Source of the DNA: Porodaedalea pini
Lineage: Eukaryota; Basidiomycota; Agaricomycetes; Hymenochaetales; Hymenochaetaceae
Direction: 5' to 3'
Assembly (NCBI GenBank): GCA_002794775.1
Contig: NBAY01000119.1
Span: 1-64,000, forward strand
DNA: 64,000 nucleotides
The position numbers and the translations under genes were made by a program. Positions 54,551 through 64,000 of the stretch are shown in pieces. Below the pieces are notes generated by a model, which was given only the letters and a program-made list of their open reading frames with translations, did not search any database and was not told the origin of the DNA. Position 1 is the first letter of the stretch. Each line of letters begins with the position of its first letter.

Positions 54551-55083
54551 AGCAGCACTCGTAACTACCTTATCAAAGCTTTCTGCCAGCGAGTGGCTGT
54601 GTTCTATTTTCACAACACTTGCATCTCTTGATCGCAACTGCATCTTTGACAGAACCATCCGAAACACTTTAATGCACATGCATATTTGTAATGAGCGCTG
54701 CTCAAGATTATCCGCCTTGTGCTCGTCTAAACATCGTAAGCTGAGCTAACTCAGTAACTGCATTGCAGCTTTTCTCGTTCCTGACCTGGAAAGTCATATC
54801 GTAAGGCAGACCTTGCCTGTTCGTCGTCGTTTGGCGCCAGATGGGGTCTAAACGCCTGCACGCGCGCGATACTGACACAGTCCTATCATATTTGTGCTCC
54901 AAGTCTTATGGGGTGCAGAGTTCCCATCATTCAAAATGTCCGGCTCCGCGCCTCGTGAGGGTCTATATCACATATATCTTATTCGCAAGGTTAAGAGCCA
55001 CTGCGAGTGGCTGCGAGTGCCCCTGCTCAAACAACGCAATAACTGGCGCTGCTTTCCAAGTCATCTTTTGACATCTGTTAGTC
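54551..55083. other. Upstream region of the second 7TM-like gene
   Basis: No gene recognised. The reverse ORF 54416-54679 overlaps the ATTCC repeat and has no known motif. Confidence 0.4.
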
Positions 55084-56483
55084 ATGACTCTCGGAGTCAG
55101 CGAAGCTACCTTAATTGCCGTCCTACTAGAAGCAGTCCTATTTGGTGCGTCTTCACACTGGCCACAATCACGCTGTCGTCCGACTTCTGTATGTATTCAT
55201 ACTGAAATCGAGTCTAGGAGCGTTCACGATTCTTTATGCGATCACCCTGTACATCATTGTGCCGAAGATGGGGAGGCGGCTTAATCAAATCATGCTAACC
55301 GTATCTTCAGCGATGTATGCACTGGCACTTTCGGTACGTATTTTTGTCTAGAAGAGATAATAACAATCGTACCTGACAATTCGACGATGTCCTAGCACTT
55401 GGCCATAGATATCCAACGGATAGTAAATGCCTTTATTAAATTTACGGACAAGCCCGGTGGATCGGACGCATATTTAAGCAAGCCGTCAGATCCACTGTAC
55501 GTAGCTCAGATATCGGTATACACTGTGCAGACGATTCTTGGAGATGCATTCATGGTATGGATATATCCGTTTCTCGTTGTGGAATATGCATTGAGTGTTC
55601 ATAACAAAAACAAGATCTACCGCCTGTATATTGTATGGGCGAGGGATAAGCTGATTGCTGCGCCGGCTGTTCTTTGTTTCCTTGGGAGTCTCGGTGAGTT
55701 ATGTGTTAGACTGGCGTTGCATGTTATTGACCTGCTATAGCTGCTGGAATTGGGGGACCGCTTGCGGTCTCTCGAGCTTCACCTTCTGACCTAATATATG
55801 TAGCGAAAGTGAAGCACTGGGGGACGGCATTTTATGCCATAACTCTGGCTACGAATTCTACATGTACAGGCACCGCTTTTTTTGGTATCATTCAATTTAG
55901 AGTCGCATTGAGAGATTTGCACAGTTCTAATTGCGCTCCGTATCTGGTGGATTGGACGTCGTTCCTCCATAATCTACAAGTCGAGGAGTTTATCGCCGGT
56001 TCTAATCATCATAATCGAGTCTGGCGCCGTCTATTCCGCGACACTCGTCGCACTTATTGTGACATACACGATAAATGATTGGTCGCATTATTTCTTCCTC
56101 GATGCGGTAAGTTTCTTCGAAACCGTGCCCGTCACGTACTAAATACTGAAGGAAAACATGTAGATTTGCCCGGTCATTGTTAGTACTTCGCTTTCGACCT
56201 ACCCTGTGACGATGGTCTAATAAGCTGTCTACAGGGTCTAGTATTTACAGTCATCATTGTACGCATAGGCCTCGGTGTATCTACTGAGGCGACATCATCG
56301 GGTTCCCACAGTCATGTTCACCGCATGATGAATCCGCGTACCCATCCCATTGCAGTGCAAATGACGCACACAAGGACCACACGCAATGATGTTGGAGAGC
56401 CACTTGACTTATCACAAACTGGTTCACTCGGCGATGGATCGATCAGTCAGGACATCAAGATCTCCACAAGCCGTGAAGGGTGA
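55084..56483 (+). CDS. Multi-pass (7TM-like) membrane protein, second family member
   Basis: ATG 55084 (MTLGVSEATLIAVLLEAVLF). Exons 55084-55144, 55218-55333, 55396-55693 and from 55741, with further short introns in the last third, ending at TGA 56481-56483. Membrane segments in order: TLIAVLLEAVLFGAFTILYA, IMLTVSSAMYALALS, a loop with Asn/Lys, TVQTILGDAFMVWIYPFL (compare DIVLIWRLYLVWAKNW in the 13.2-kb gene), IYRLYIVWARDKLIAAPAVL, TAFYAITLATNST, PVLIIIIESGAVYSATLVAL, and LVFTVIIVRIGLG, then a polar tail. The conserved IESGAVYS and VRIGLG elements place it in the same uncharacterised agaricomycete family as 13201-14739. Function unknown. Confidence 0.75.
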
Positions 56484-57237
56484 GACAAATCGTCTGACTC
56501 TTAGCCTCCATATGGCCTATTTCGACTTTCCTGAAAGCCTGTGGTCATATGAATTTTTGTATCTTTTTGTGAATCCGATATGGTTTCAAGTGGAAAAACT
56601 GCATGGAATCAAGGATAGTACATGTACACGAATTATATGCATCGGTCGCTCCAGTCACGTGTGCTCCGGTAGCCGAGCAGCTTGTCAATGTAATCGTTAC
56701 TTAACATCATCCACCACCAGCGCTGGCGGCACAGTAAGTGGCCAATGCGAGCTGATGTCTAACATACGCAGCGTTTAATCGAATGCAGACTACAAGTGGC
56801 TGGCGGCTTTCTCTTCAAGCGGCGAGCCTTCATGTTTAGCAAGCGATCTATAGAGATTTGTTCTTGGTCGGCGTTCAGCTTTGCGATCGGAGGGGCTTCA
56901 GCGAGTCTGTCTAGCATGCATTCAATTTTTTCAGTTACGGCGCGGTGGGCGCGCGATGGTCTATACATATGCCGATTTTCGTTGGCCGATACAGGCATCT
57001 AGCAAGACCTTCTAAGTTCTATGATCTGATCTCGCCGGTTTCTTGCTCTAATGCCGCTTTCAAACCTGTCTCCGAGGTCATTAAACTTCCCGCACTTTGT
57101 CCCCTGCATCAGTAGCTTAAATTAGCTGCACCGAAAGGAAGTCCCGTGTATATGTTTGTGCCCATATCTTCACACCCATCTCCTCCCCACCGTTGCACCT
57201 CCCTTACACATCTAGTAGACACTGGCACGCCTTAGCA
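56484..57237. other. Intergenic region
   Basis: Contains only short ORFs without known motifs, for example a reverse ORF at 56759-56998. It presumably includes the MFS gene promoter, with a CT-rich leader at 57165-57215. Confidence 0.4.
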
Positions 57238-59370
57238 ATGCCAACTTTGGTCGAAAAGGAATCTCTGGAGTCGGCTTCGTCCTTCAAAGAGGAGAATGGC
57301 GTTTCTTTACGTCTCAGCCCAGGTGAAGAAGGGAGAATAGTGCGAAAGCTCGACTACTCTTTGATTCCGCTTATGACCTTGTTCTACCTCCTGTCCTTTC
57401 TGGTACGCTTGGTTCACATATCTCGCTGTATGATATCTTAATACACTTTTCTTCATAGGATCGATCCAATATCGGTATTGCCGTCTAGTCCTATTTCCAT
57501 ATGATTTGAAACGATTGTGTATTACTCCAGGGAATGCACGAGTTGCGGGACTGCAGGCAGATTTGCGGCTTACAGACCACCAGTATCAAATCTGTGTCAC
57601 CGTGCTCTACGTGTACGCAAAAATTCCGTTCTGTTCGCTCTTAATTCACAATGGCCTTTTACAGAACTTATGTTATTACTGAGCTCCCCGCAAACCTCCT
57701 GCTCCGAAGAATCGGTCCCAATATCTTAATGCCGACGGTCCTTGTGATTTGGGGTATGATATGCGCTCTGCAAGGTAGAATCACTTATCTCTTCCGGGTG
57801 GAGCCTTCCGCATTCCGAACTTTCTTTCCTGAACAAACTATACAGGAACCGTGACATCATATGCAGGACTGGTAACCGTGCGCGCCTTTCTAGGTTTTGT
57901 CGAAGGACCAATGTTCCCTGGAATTGTGCTGTATCTTTCGGGTTTCTACACCCGCAAAGAATTATCAATGCGGTGAGAAGACCGCTAGTTATTAAATGAA
58001 TATTCTGCTGAACATGAGTTCTTCAGGATCGCTTTATTTTTTTCTGCTGCCTCCCTGTCGGGCGCGTTTTCAGGCCTACTTGCTGCGGCTATTGAGAACA
58101 TGGACGGTATCAACGGTCGGCCTGGTTGGGCGTGGATATTCATTATAGTTTGTCCTTTCTTCAGTCATTTCCTTCATGACGTTACTAGCATTATCTAGGA
58201 GGGCGTCTTCACTGTCATCGTCGGCCTTGTATCCTTCTTCATTGTACCGTCGTCATTGCAGTCCGTCAAATTCCTTACAGAAACCGAGAAAGAGTATGTA
58301 CCTTATTAATAGTCTACTCGTGTCGTTAGGAAGAGACTAATATTTGATTCAGCTTTATCTACAACAGGCTTTTGCGCGATCGTCCTACTACAAAGTCTGA
58401 CGGCCGTTTCTCGTTGCGAGAAGTCATGCGCTCCATCATGTCCCCGCATGTGGCGCTTACCATCATCAATATGTTCTTCGGTGGTACGACACTGTTCGGC
58501 TTGGCAAATTTTCTCCCATCAATCGTCAGTCGCCTTGGCTTTAGCGCCACGCATACGCAACTTATCAGCGTGGGGCCGTTTGCATGCGCCTTTTTTTGTG
58601 AGTTCCAAACTCGCACAGTAACTTCGGGTATAGACTCAGAATGTCGACAACCTTTTTTAGTTGCATTATTGGTGGCTTATTTCTCTGACCGCTATCAGCA
58701 GCGCGCACTGCTTGCCAGCATTTGCGCAGCCATAGCAGCCGTCGGCTTTATTGTCTTCTTGAGTATGTTCCAAAGCACAATGATATGGATAAATAAACTC
58801 TAATCAAAACTTCAAGCTTCAACGTCCAAGAGCGTAGCTTATGGATCCCTTTTCCTTTCTGTATCAGGAACATTTGCGCTTCCGCCAGTCGTCTCCGCGT
58901 GGATGGCAAACAACTCGGAGCCGCATTATCGGAGGGCAACAAGTGTAGCACTGGGATTTATTTCCACCAGCTTGGTGAGTGCTTCCCCCACCTTCTTCCG
59001 AAAGTTTACTCACTCTTTACTTTAGGGGGGTATCCTGAGCACATGGAGCTATCCGACCTCTGAAGGTCCGCGCTACGTGCGAGGAACAATAATAAACATC
59101 ACGTTGTGAGTAGGCAAGAAATTTTGAGTTTGGATTACTTATTCAAATTCTCTCGCCCTTTCTCCATTTTCCTCCCGCAGCTCAATCCTGATGATTGTTG
59201 CTTCGATCATCAATGTGATTTACCTCTCTTGGGCGACTCGTAGGAAACAGCGTAACCGTGCTGTGATTCTTGGCCCGTATCGCTCAGAAGATGGAGCGCC
59301 GGATGACGGTGGAGAGAGAGCCTGGGCAGAGCTTGGAGACAAGCATCCAGACTTCCAGTATACTATCTGA
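57238..59370 (+). CDS. Major facilitator superfamily transporter, anion:cation symporter type
   Basis: ATG 57238 (MPTLVEKESLESASSF). At least eight short introns join blocks typical of the fungal allantoate/nicotinate-type permease family: IVRKLDYSLIPLMTLFYLLS, LDRSNIGNARVAGLQADL, TYVITELPANLLLRRIGP, LVTVRAFLGFVEGPMFPG, SGFYTRKELSMRIALFFSAA, GRPGWAWIFIIEG and SVGPFACAFF. About twelve membrane segments are present, with a polar middle loop. The protein ends DDGGERAWAELGDKHPDFQY, a C-terminal motif common in this family, at TGA 59368-59370. These proteins import organic anions such as allantoate, ureidosuccinate or nicotinate across the plasma membrane by proton symport. The substrate cannot be told from sequence. 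Confidence 0.9.
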
Positions 59371-60370
59371 TTAGAGACACTGGTGCTTTCAATGATAAAT
59401 TCTTCTATCGACTTTCCGGGAAGTGGCTAAATGTTGTCTGCGTGACTGGAGTGGTCCGATAATCATTTCTTTCGTTGGCATCATGGTATGTACATCATCC
59501 CGACACTAGCAGGTCGATATTGTCTTCGTTAACTGAGTGAAGAGCATTCGAGAGAGCCGATAAATTTGCAGCGAACGAACCGTCTGGTGCGACATCATCT
59601 CAAACCCAAACTTACAACAAATTTTACTTCACTACGAGCATGAATAGGAAATTTCAGTCCAACCTTTCACGGGTACGTACAGACAAATACAAAAACTGGC
59701 ATAGTCGATCTTTGAAGGAGATGTCGCCCGACCATCGTCAACGAAGACCCGACACAAAACAGAGACGACAGTGCTGACGTGAGCAACAAATATCAATCAT
59801 GCGCGAATGTCGACCAGACCAGTATTTTGGAACACTGCCGACTGTGCAGTTGAAAGTCCACATATCCGGTCGACCATGCTCAAGAATTTTAACTTACAGT
59901 CGAGTGATCAATGAGTGGTGTTGTCAAAAGAGTGTACATTGTGCCGTTGTCCTTTGCTGAAGTTCGACACGGCTTCCGGAAGCACCCAGCCATCCGGACG
60001 CATGTATGAGCATCGGCGAAAGCGCTACGTCGTCGAGAGGATATGCGCAATAACCGAGAAAGTGAAATAAGGGCCAGATAATTGCATAGTACGATGTTTG
60101 GCGAGCATGACTGGCTTGGTTGGTAGAAAAGGTATCTACTAAGGCCATGACTTGAAAATTTCTTCACGTTATTGGTGTATACTCCGCAGAACTGAAGCTA
60201 GAACTCTTCGGGCATAGCGATACACGGAATGCTAGATACGGTCAGAGGTCAGAGAAAAGCACCATTGAAACACAGAAGTCCACTCACTAGACGGTGACGG
60301 AGATACACGGTTTGGTACAAAAAAATTCAAGTACAATCGCAGCGCAAACTATCCTATCACAACCATGAGC
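59371..60370. other. Intergenic region between convergent MFS and VPS28 genes
   Basis: Holds the two 3' flanks. Reverse ORFs at 59889-60167 and 59924-60148 lack recognisable domains. Confidence 0.4.
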
Positions 60371-61410
60371 TTACGTCGTCCCACCCTTAGAGTCCGATTC
60401 CCCGCTCAGGCTCCGGAAGAACTCAGCGTAAGCATAGTCAACATCAAAAAGTAACTATCGGAAAAGAGTAGAATGGTAAGTAGCGAAGAATGCGTTTAAC
60501 AAATGGAGAAGATCGTACCTGCCGAGTCTGCTCCTCTGTAATCTCTTCGGACGCTTTCATTCCATTCAACGTGATTAGCCTGGAAGTGAGAGATATGTCA
60601 GGGTTGGAGACGACGGGTGAGCACTACGTGCCTGAAGCAAGCAGAGACAGAAAAGATGCACCAGAAAGGAAGAACGTACCAAGAAACCATCCGGCTGCGT
60701 CCCTCCCAATCCTTGCTCGCCTTGAAGCGAGCGTAATTCGTCATAAGCCCTTGCAAGATCGGATGCAGTTGGTCCTTCGCGCGCATACGCAACCTAAGCG
60801 CATCCATGAACGTGATGAAGCTCTGTGCTCGCCGATCAGGACAAAAGCAGAACAGACAAGAAAAGAAAAGAATAGACTAACTTGTGTGGTCTCTGCGACC
60901 CATTTGCCCGTCTCGGGGCCTGCGTCACTTGAATGTTCAACCGTCGCGGGAACGCCAACCTTGATACGGTGCAGTGCGGCAGGATGATCCATCTATGGCC
61001 GCATACGGAACAGAAGGACATCAAAATTGTGTTATTCTGATGAAGACAAATGATTAGACTCACTCGGTATCGAGCCATGAATTCTTCTATCGATGGCACG
61101 TCGTCAGCCACGAGCTTGACCATTGTTTTGTATTGCGACAGCAGTCGAGTGCATGCCGGCGAGTATCTCTTGATCCCCAAAAAGAAAGAAAAGGACGTTT
61201 CACTCAGATGCTTCACGCCTTCAAACTAGAAACAGATAGAAAAACCCACTCCGCAGCAGGAACGGCGTCGCGTACGTACGCCCGCTCCAAGTAATCGAGG
61301 GTGACGATGACACCAAAAAGGGTCGCAAGCAGGCTATATCGCTCGCGCTCTGCATTATTAGTATACAAACGGACCTCCTCGTCGAGCGACAATGGCGCTT
61401 GGGCAGACAT
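60371..61410 (-). CDS. VPS28: ESCRT-I subunit VPS28
   Basis: Six exons (61410-61250, 61166-61064, 60992-60882, 60822-60680, 60579-60519, 60454-60371) give 220 residues in frame, matching the usual VPS28 length of about 220. The N-terminal core reads LDEEVRLYTNNAERERYSLL, LDYLERAYVRDAV, EYSPACTRLLSQYKTMV and SIEEFMARYR. The C-terminal four-helix domain reads SFITFMDALRLRMRAKDQLH, ILQGLMTNYARF, DWEGRSRMVSWL and LLFDVDYAYAEFFRSL. VPS28 binds VPS23 and VPS37 through the N-terminal part and links ESCRT-I to ESCRT-II through the C-terminal domain, sorting ubiquitinated membrane cargo into multivesicular endosomes. All introns are GT..AG and 65-100 bp. A dead copy lies at 27555-28300. Confidence 0.96.
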
Positions 61411-61679
61411 CGCGAGAAGAAACGACGTTGGAGAGGAGAAGCAGTCAAACAGCAGATGCGAGCCTGAGGAGTCAGTAATAAGTATGGCACGTGGCAATCA
61501 CATGACAGTCGCGTCTTCAATAAGGCGTCCCAGCTCTGTCCAACAAGCGCATCCAACATGGAAACTACCAGCGATGGATCCCTCCTATCTAACAATTCTT
61601 CCACAGACAAACCCCTACCAGGCCACACCGTACCTCCATCTCAATCATCACGCGATATCGAGCTGCAGCAAGTCGGTGG
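61411..61679. other. Shared upstream region of VPS28 and the kinase remnant
   Basis: Divergent spacer. The forward frame from 61558 (METTSDGSLLSNNSSTDKPL) is Ser-rich and may be the 5' part of the kinase remnant. Confidence 0.35.
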
Positions 61680-62040
61680 AGGTTCAAGCACTGTTGCCGA
61701 AGCCACACCTCCAATGCTATCGCAAAAAGGAAGCCCGTTCCGCCAAAGCTTCCTTCTGAGCGCTACATCCGCCACATTCTCGTGCGCAAACCTTGGGGTG
61801 ACGTGGCGACTTTCAGATCCTGCAAGGAGCTCCTTGACGCGACCGGGGACGCTTTGGAAGGTGAGACACATGTTTACGACCTTGATATTCCCTGCCTCAT
61901 CCTTTCCCGCGTGTTGCGTAGCACTTATACGATTGCATAAGGAAGCAGGGATCCTGCACAGCTCCGTTGCAGCTCGACACAACATGGTGAATAAAGATGT
62001 GAGCGGTATGCTTGTTAATTGGGACATTCCTGGGCCATGA
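61680..62040 (+). pseudogene. FunK1-type protein kinase remnant
   Basis: One frame gives RYIRHILVRKPWGDVATFRS and CKELLDATGDALEG. After an intron-like GTGAG..AAG stretch (61861 to about 61940) another gives EAGILHSSVAARHNMVNKDV and SGMLVNWDIPGP. The order and spacing match FunK1 kinases of agaricomycetes, whose catalytic loop is HRD followed by (I/V)SxGN. Here the HRD is HSS and the GN is altered, and the protein stops at 62040, so it is not catalytic. Divergent from VPS28 with about 270 bp between. Confidence 0.6.
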
Positions 62041-62688
62041 TTTCGTAGCTGGTACGGTACACTCTGTTACAGACAAACGGCATGCGTCGTTCTCTCTTCC
62101 CATCTGCTCCTTTCCTCTGACGCTTCATTCCTTACAAATGTCATTTCTGAAGCGATAGTGTCCTAGAACGTTTTCTCCGAGGGACGACATACGTGGTATA
62201 TTCTGTTTACCCTTTCTCAAGAAAATATCTCCCAATAGGTCTCCTGCGGCATCCATCTGAGCCTTAAGATCTCCCTTTTGATGTCCCAGACTTTTGATCA
62301 GCATGTATGTGTATGGAGCTTGCAACACTGTGGATCACCGTTTATAATATTGCATACATACATATGAACGTCGAACGGTTACAATGACGGAGAACGGAGA
62401 TGGGGAAAGCAAAAAAAGAGGGAAATGCTCGGAACGCAAGCGTCAATGTTGCGTGCACCGTAGTCGAAATTAGACGAAAAGTCAGTCAGAAACAATACCA
62501 ATATGGGGTGGTCGTAAATGGTGTAAAATATATGTACAATAAGGAATAAATAAGGGACGTACATGACACGGGCAAACTGAAATCGGGTAGTAAAGACCGA
62601 TGAAAAGGCGCTGGTGTCGCAGTCACTGGGGGAGGGAGAGCGAGAGCAGACCGGACTGTATTTCCTGATCCCAAAGATATACACGCGT
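62041..62688. other. Intergenic region, nothing firm
   Basis: Short ORFs only (for example reverse 62125-62328). It includes the 3' flank of the next reverse-strand gene. Confidence 0.4.
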
Positions 62689-64000
62689 TTACGCAAGAGC
62701 AGAGAGCACGCATCCGATCCCAACACCTGTGCAGAAAAGCGCGAGACCCCAGCGCCAGATACTCCACTTATCGCCGCCCACATCCGCATTGTCCTTGTCT
62801 CTTCCCAATCGAGAAGACGAGCGCGAGGGCCGCAAGGTAGAGCGTGTCCTATCCACGGTCACGCCTCTCGACGCCCTGCGAAAAGATCTGCAGCCCAACG
62901 AAGAACGCGGGGCAAGCAGAGATATGGAGAGCAGCACGAGCGAATGGAAATGAAGCGGGTCGAGAGAGGGCGCGAAGCAGGGCGCTCCAGTGAATAGCAC
63001 ACTGTCCGCCAACGAAGTGGACGTAGAGTTTGCTTGCGACTTGTCGAGTGCCCGAGTCTGCCGCAGCCGCCGCGCAACATCCTCGGATAACATTACCTCC
63101 CACGCCGCTTTGCTCCACCTCTCCATTCTGCTCTTATCTCCAGAGTACTGCGTGACAGTGCAACGGCGACGTCCCGCAGTGACAGGAAAGTTGTGGTTTT
63201 CATATGTCTGGAGTGGAGGTGCAACATCTTCGACGGCGCGCTCGACCTCGCGCCATCGCATGAAGCGGTCGGCCGCCTCGGCACGGAGAGCAGAAACCGT
63301 CTGCGGTGTACGGAAGAGGCCAGTGCGGAGGGCAAGCTGCGAGTGTGGCTGGAAGCTCGCGAGCCTGGGCGGCGGGCCTGCATGATGCGAGAAAGATGTG
63401 AGGGGCGAAGAAAGCGACGTAGTGCAGTAGGGGATTATCGGTATCGAAGAGGACAGCGCGGAAATAATTTCATGGTCCTGCTCGGTCAACGCTACAATAC
63501 ATTTAAGTATGAGAAAACTGTATCATAGAGAAAATACCTACGAGTAGCGGTAATGTAAATGAGCGCGGTGTAAAGCGGTGAGTGTGAGGATGCAATAAGA
63601 GAATGCAGGAGGGGCGACGACGGCGAGCTATCAATCTGACTGCGAACATCACGGAATGTATCAAGAATGCTTTTGAGGATGCGCTCCACCACGCGTTCCG
63701 ACTAGACGGCCAGTTAACAGCTTGTTCGCGATTCAGAGGACATACGTGACTCACTTTCTCCGCAGAATCAAATCCATCAAGCTCAGTGAAGCTGACGTTT
63801 GCTGAGCCCTCAAAACGCTCGAGCCCGTGCGGATCGTGTTCCTCAATCCAATCCGTCGACGCACGGAAGATACGCCCGCCCTCAATGTCTTCCCATTCCG
63901 CTGCGTCTACGACATCGTCCCCGTCGGCGAGGAACTCGGCAAGCGCAGTCTTGCCCGCACCTGAAGGGCCGACTAGCAAAAGTGACAGATCTCCGAGCGT
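62689..64000 (-). CDS. P-loop NTPase, septin-like, with C-terminal membrane anchor (5' end outside window)
   Basis: Read on the reverse strand from the window edge: exon 64000-63755 contains the Walker A motif VGPSGAGKTAL. Exon 63701-63542 includes ERILKSILDTFRDV and TALIYITAT, and exon 63491-62689 begins PLTEQDHEIISALSSSIPII. The introns are 53 and 50 bp. A P-loop followed by a hydrophobic strand and then PLTEQDHEI is reminiscent of the septin G domain, but the G4 motif is not obvious. The last 25 residues (SIWRWGLALFCTGVGIGCVL) form one membrane segment, suggesting a tail-anchored protein. The region 63100-63240 may hold one more intron, since an alternative frame there (LSLRDVAVALSRSTLEIRAE) also looks protein-like. 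The start codon is not in the window. Confidence 0.55.

Noticed and set aside
59889..60167. Reverse ORFs of 92 and 74 codons between the MFS and VPS28 genes
   Set aside because: Two overlapping frames of similar quality, no motif, and located in the shared 3' flank of convergent genes.

Overview
The window is nuclear DNA of a filamentous basidiomycete, most likely an agaricomycete mushroom-forming fungus. The evidence is dense introns of about 50-80 bp with GT..AG borders, two members of a multi-pass membrane protein family common in Agaricomycetes, a FunK1-type kinase remnant, and Ty3/Gypsy elements of basidiomycete type. No tRNA, rRNA or CRISPR locus was seen.

Layout. (1) 1-11859 is a giant inverted repeat: arms 1-5772 and 6093-11859 around a 320-bp spacer. 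Each arm carries a minisatellite and the same mosaic of four truncated host-gene fragments: FAS2, a PCL-type cyclin, ribosomal protein S6 and HSP90. (2) 12.3-26 kb is a host gene island: a 7TM-like protein, an alpha/beta-hydrolase, a C-4 methylsterol oxidase and a many-exon M1 aminopeptidase. (3) 27.5-38.2 kb is pseudogene land: a dead VPS28 copy and a rearranged prolyl-tRNA synthetase pseudogene split by a young chromodomain Gypsy element (29454-35701, 413-bp LTRs, TSD TACCG). (4) 38200-52856 is a second, 14.7-kb Gypsy element with 840-bp LTRs, a decayed gag-pol broken by TGA codons, a nested solo LTR, an antisense accessory gene and two extra sense ORFs. It sits in older repeat DNA that includes a 0.85-kb hairpin at 53212-54066. 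(5) 55-64 kb is a second gene island: another 7TM-like protein, an MFS transporter, intact VPS28 (ESCRT-I), a FunK1 remnant and the 3' part of a P-loop/septin-like tail-anchored protein.

The most unusual items are the gene-fragment-carrying giant inverted repeat, the CpG-only decay signature of Gypsy-2 (all nine in-frame stops are TGA and all nine LTR-LTR differences are CpG transitions), the antisense gene plus accessory ORFs inside Gypsy-2, and a textbook -1 frameshift signal at the gag-pol junction of Gypsy-1. The host genes form no evident pathway cluster. All calls come from reading the sequence; no database search was run.
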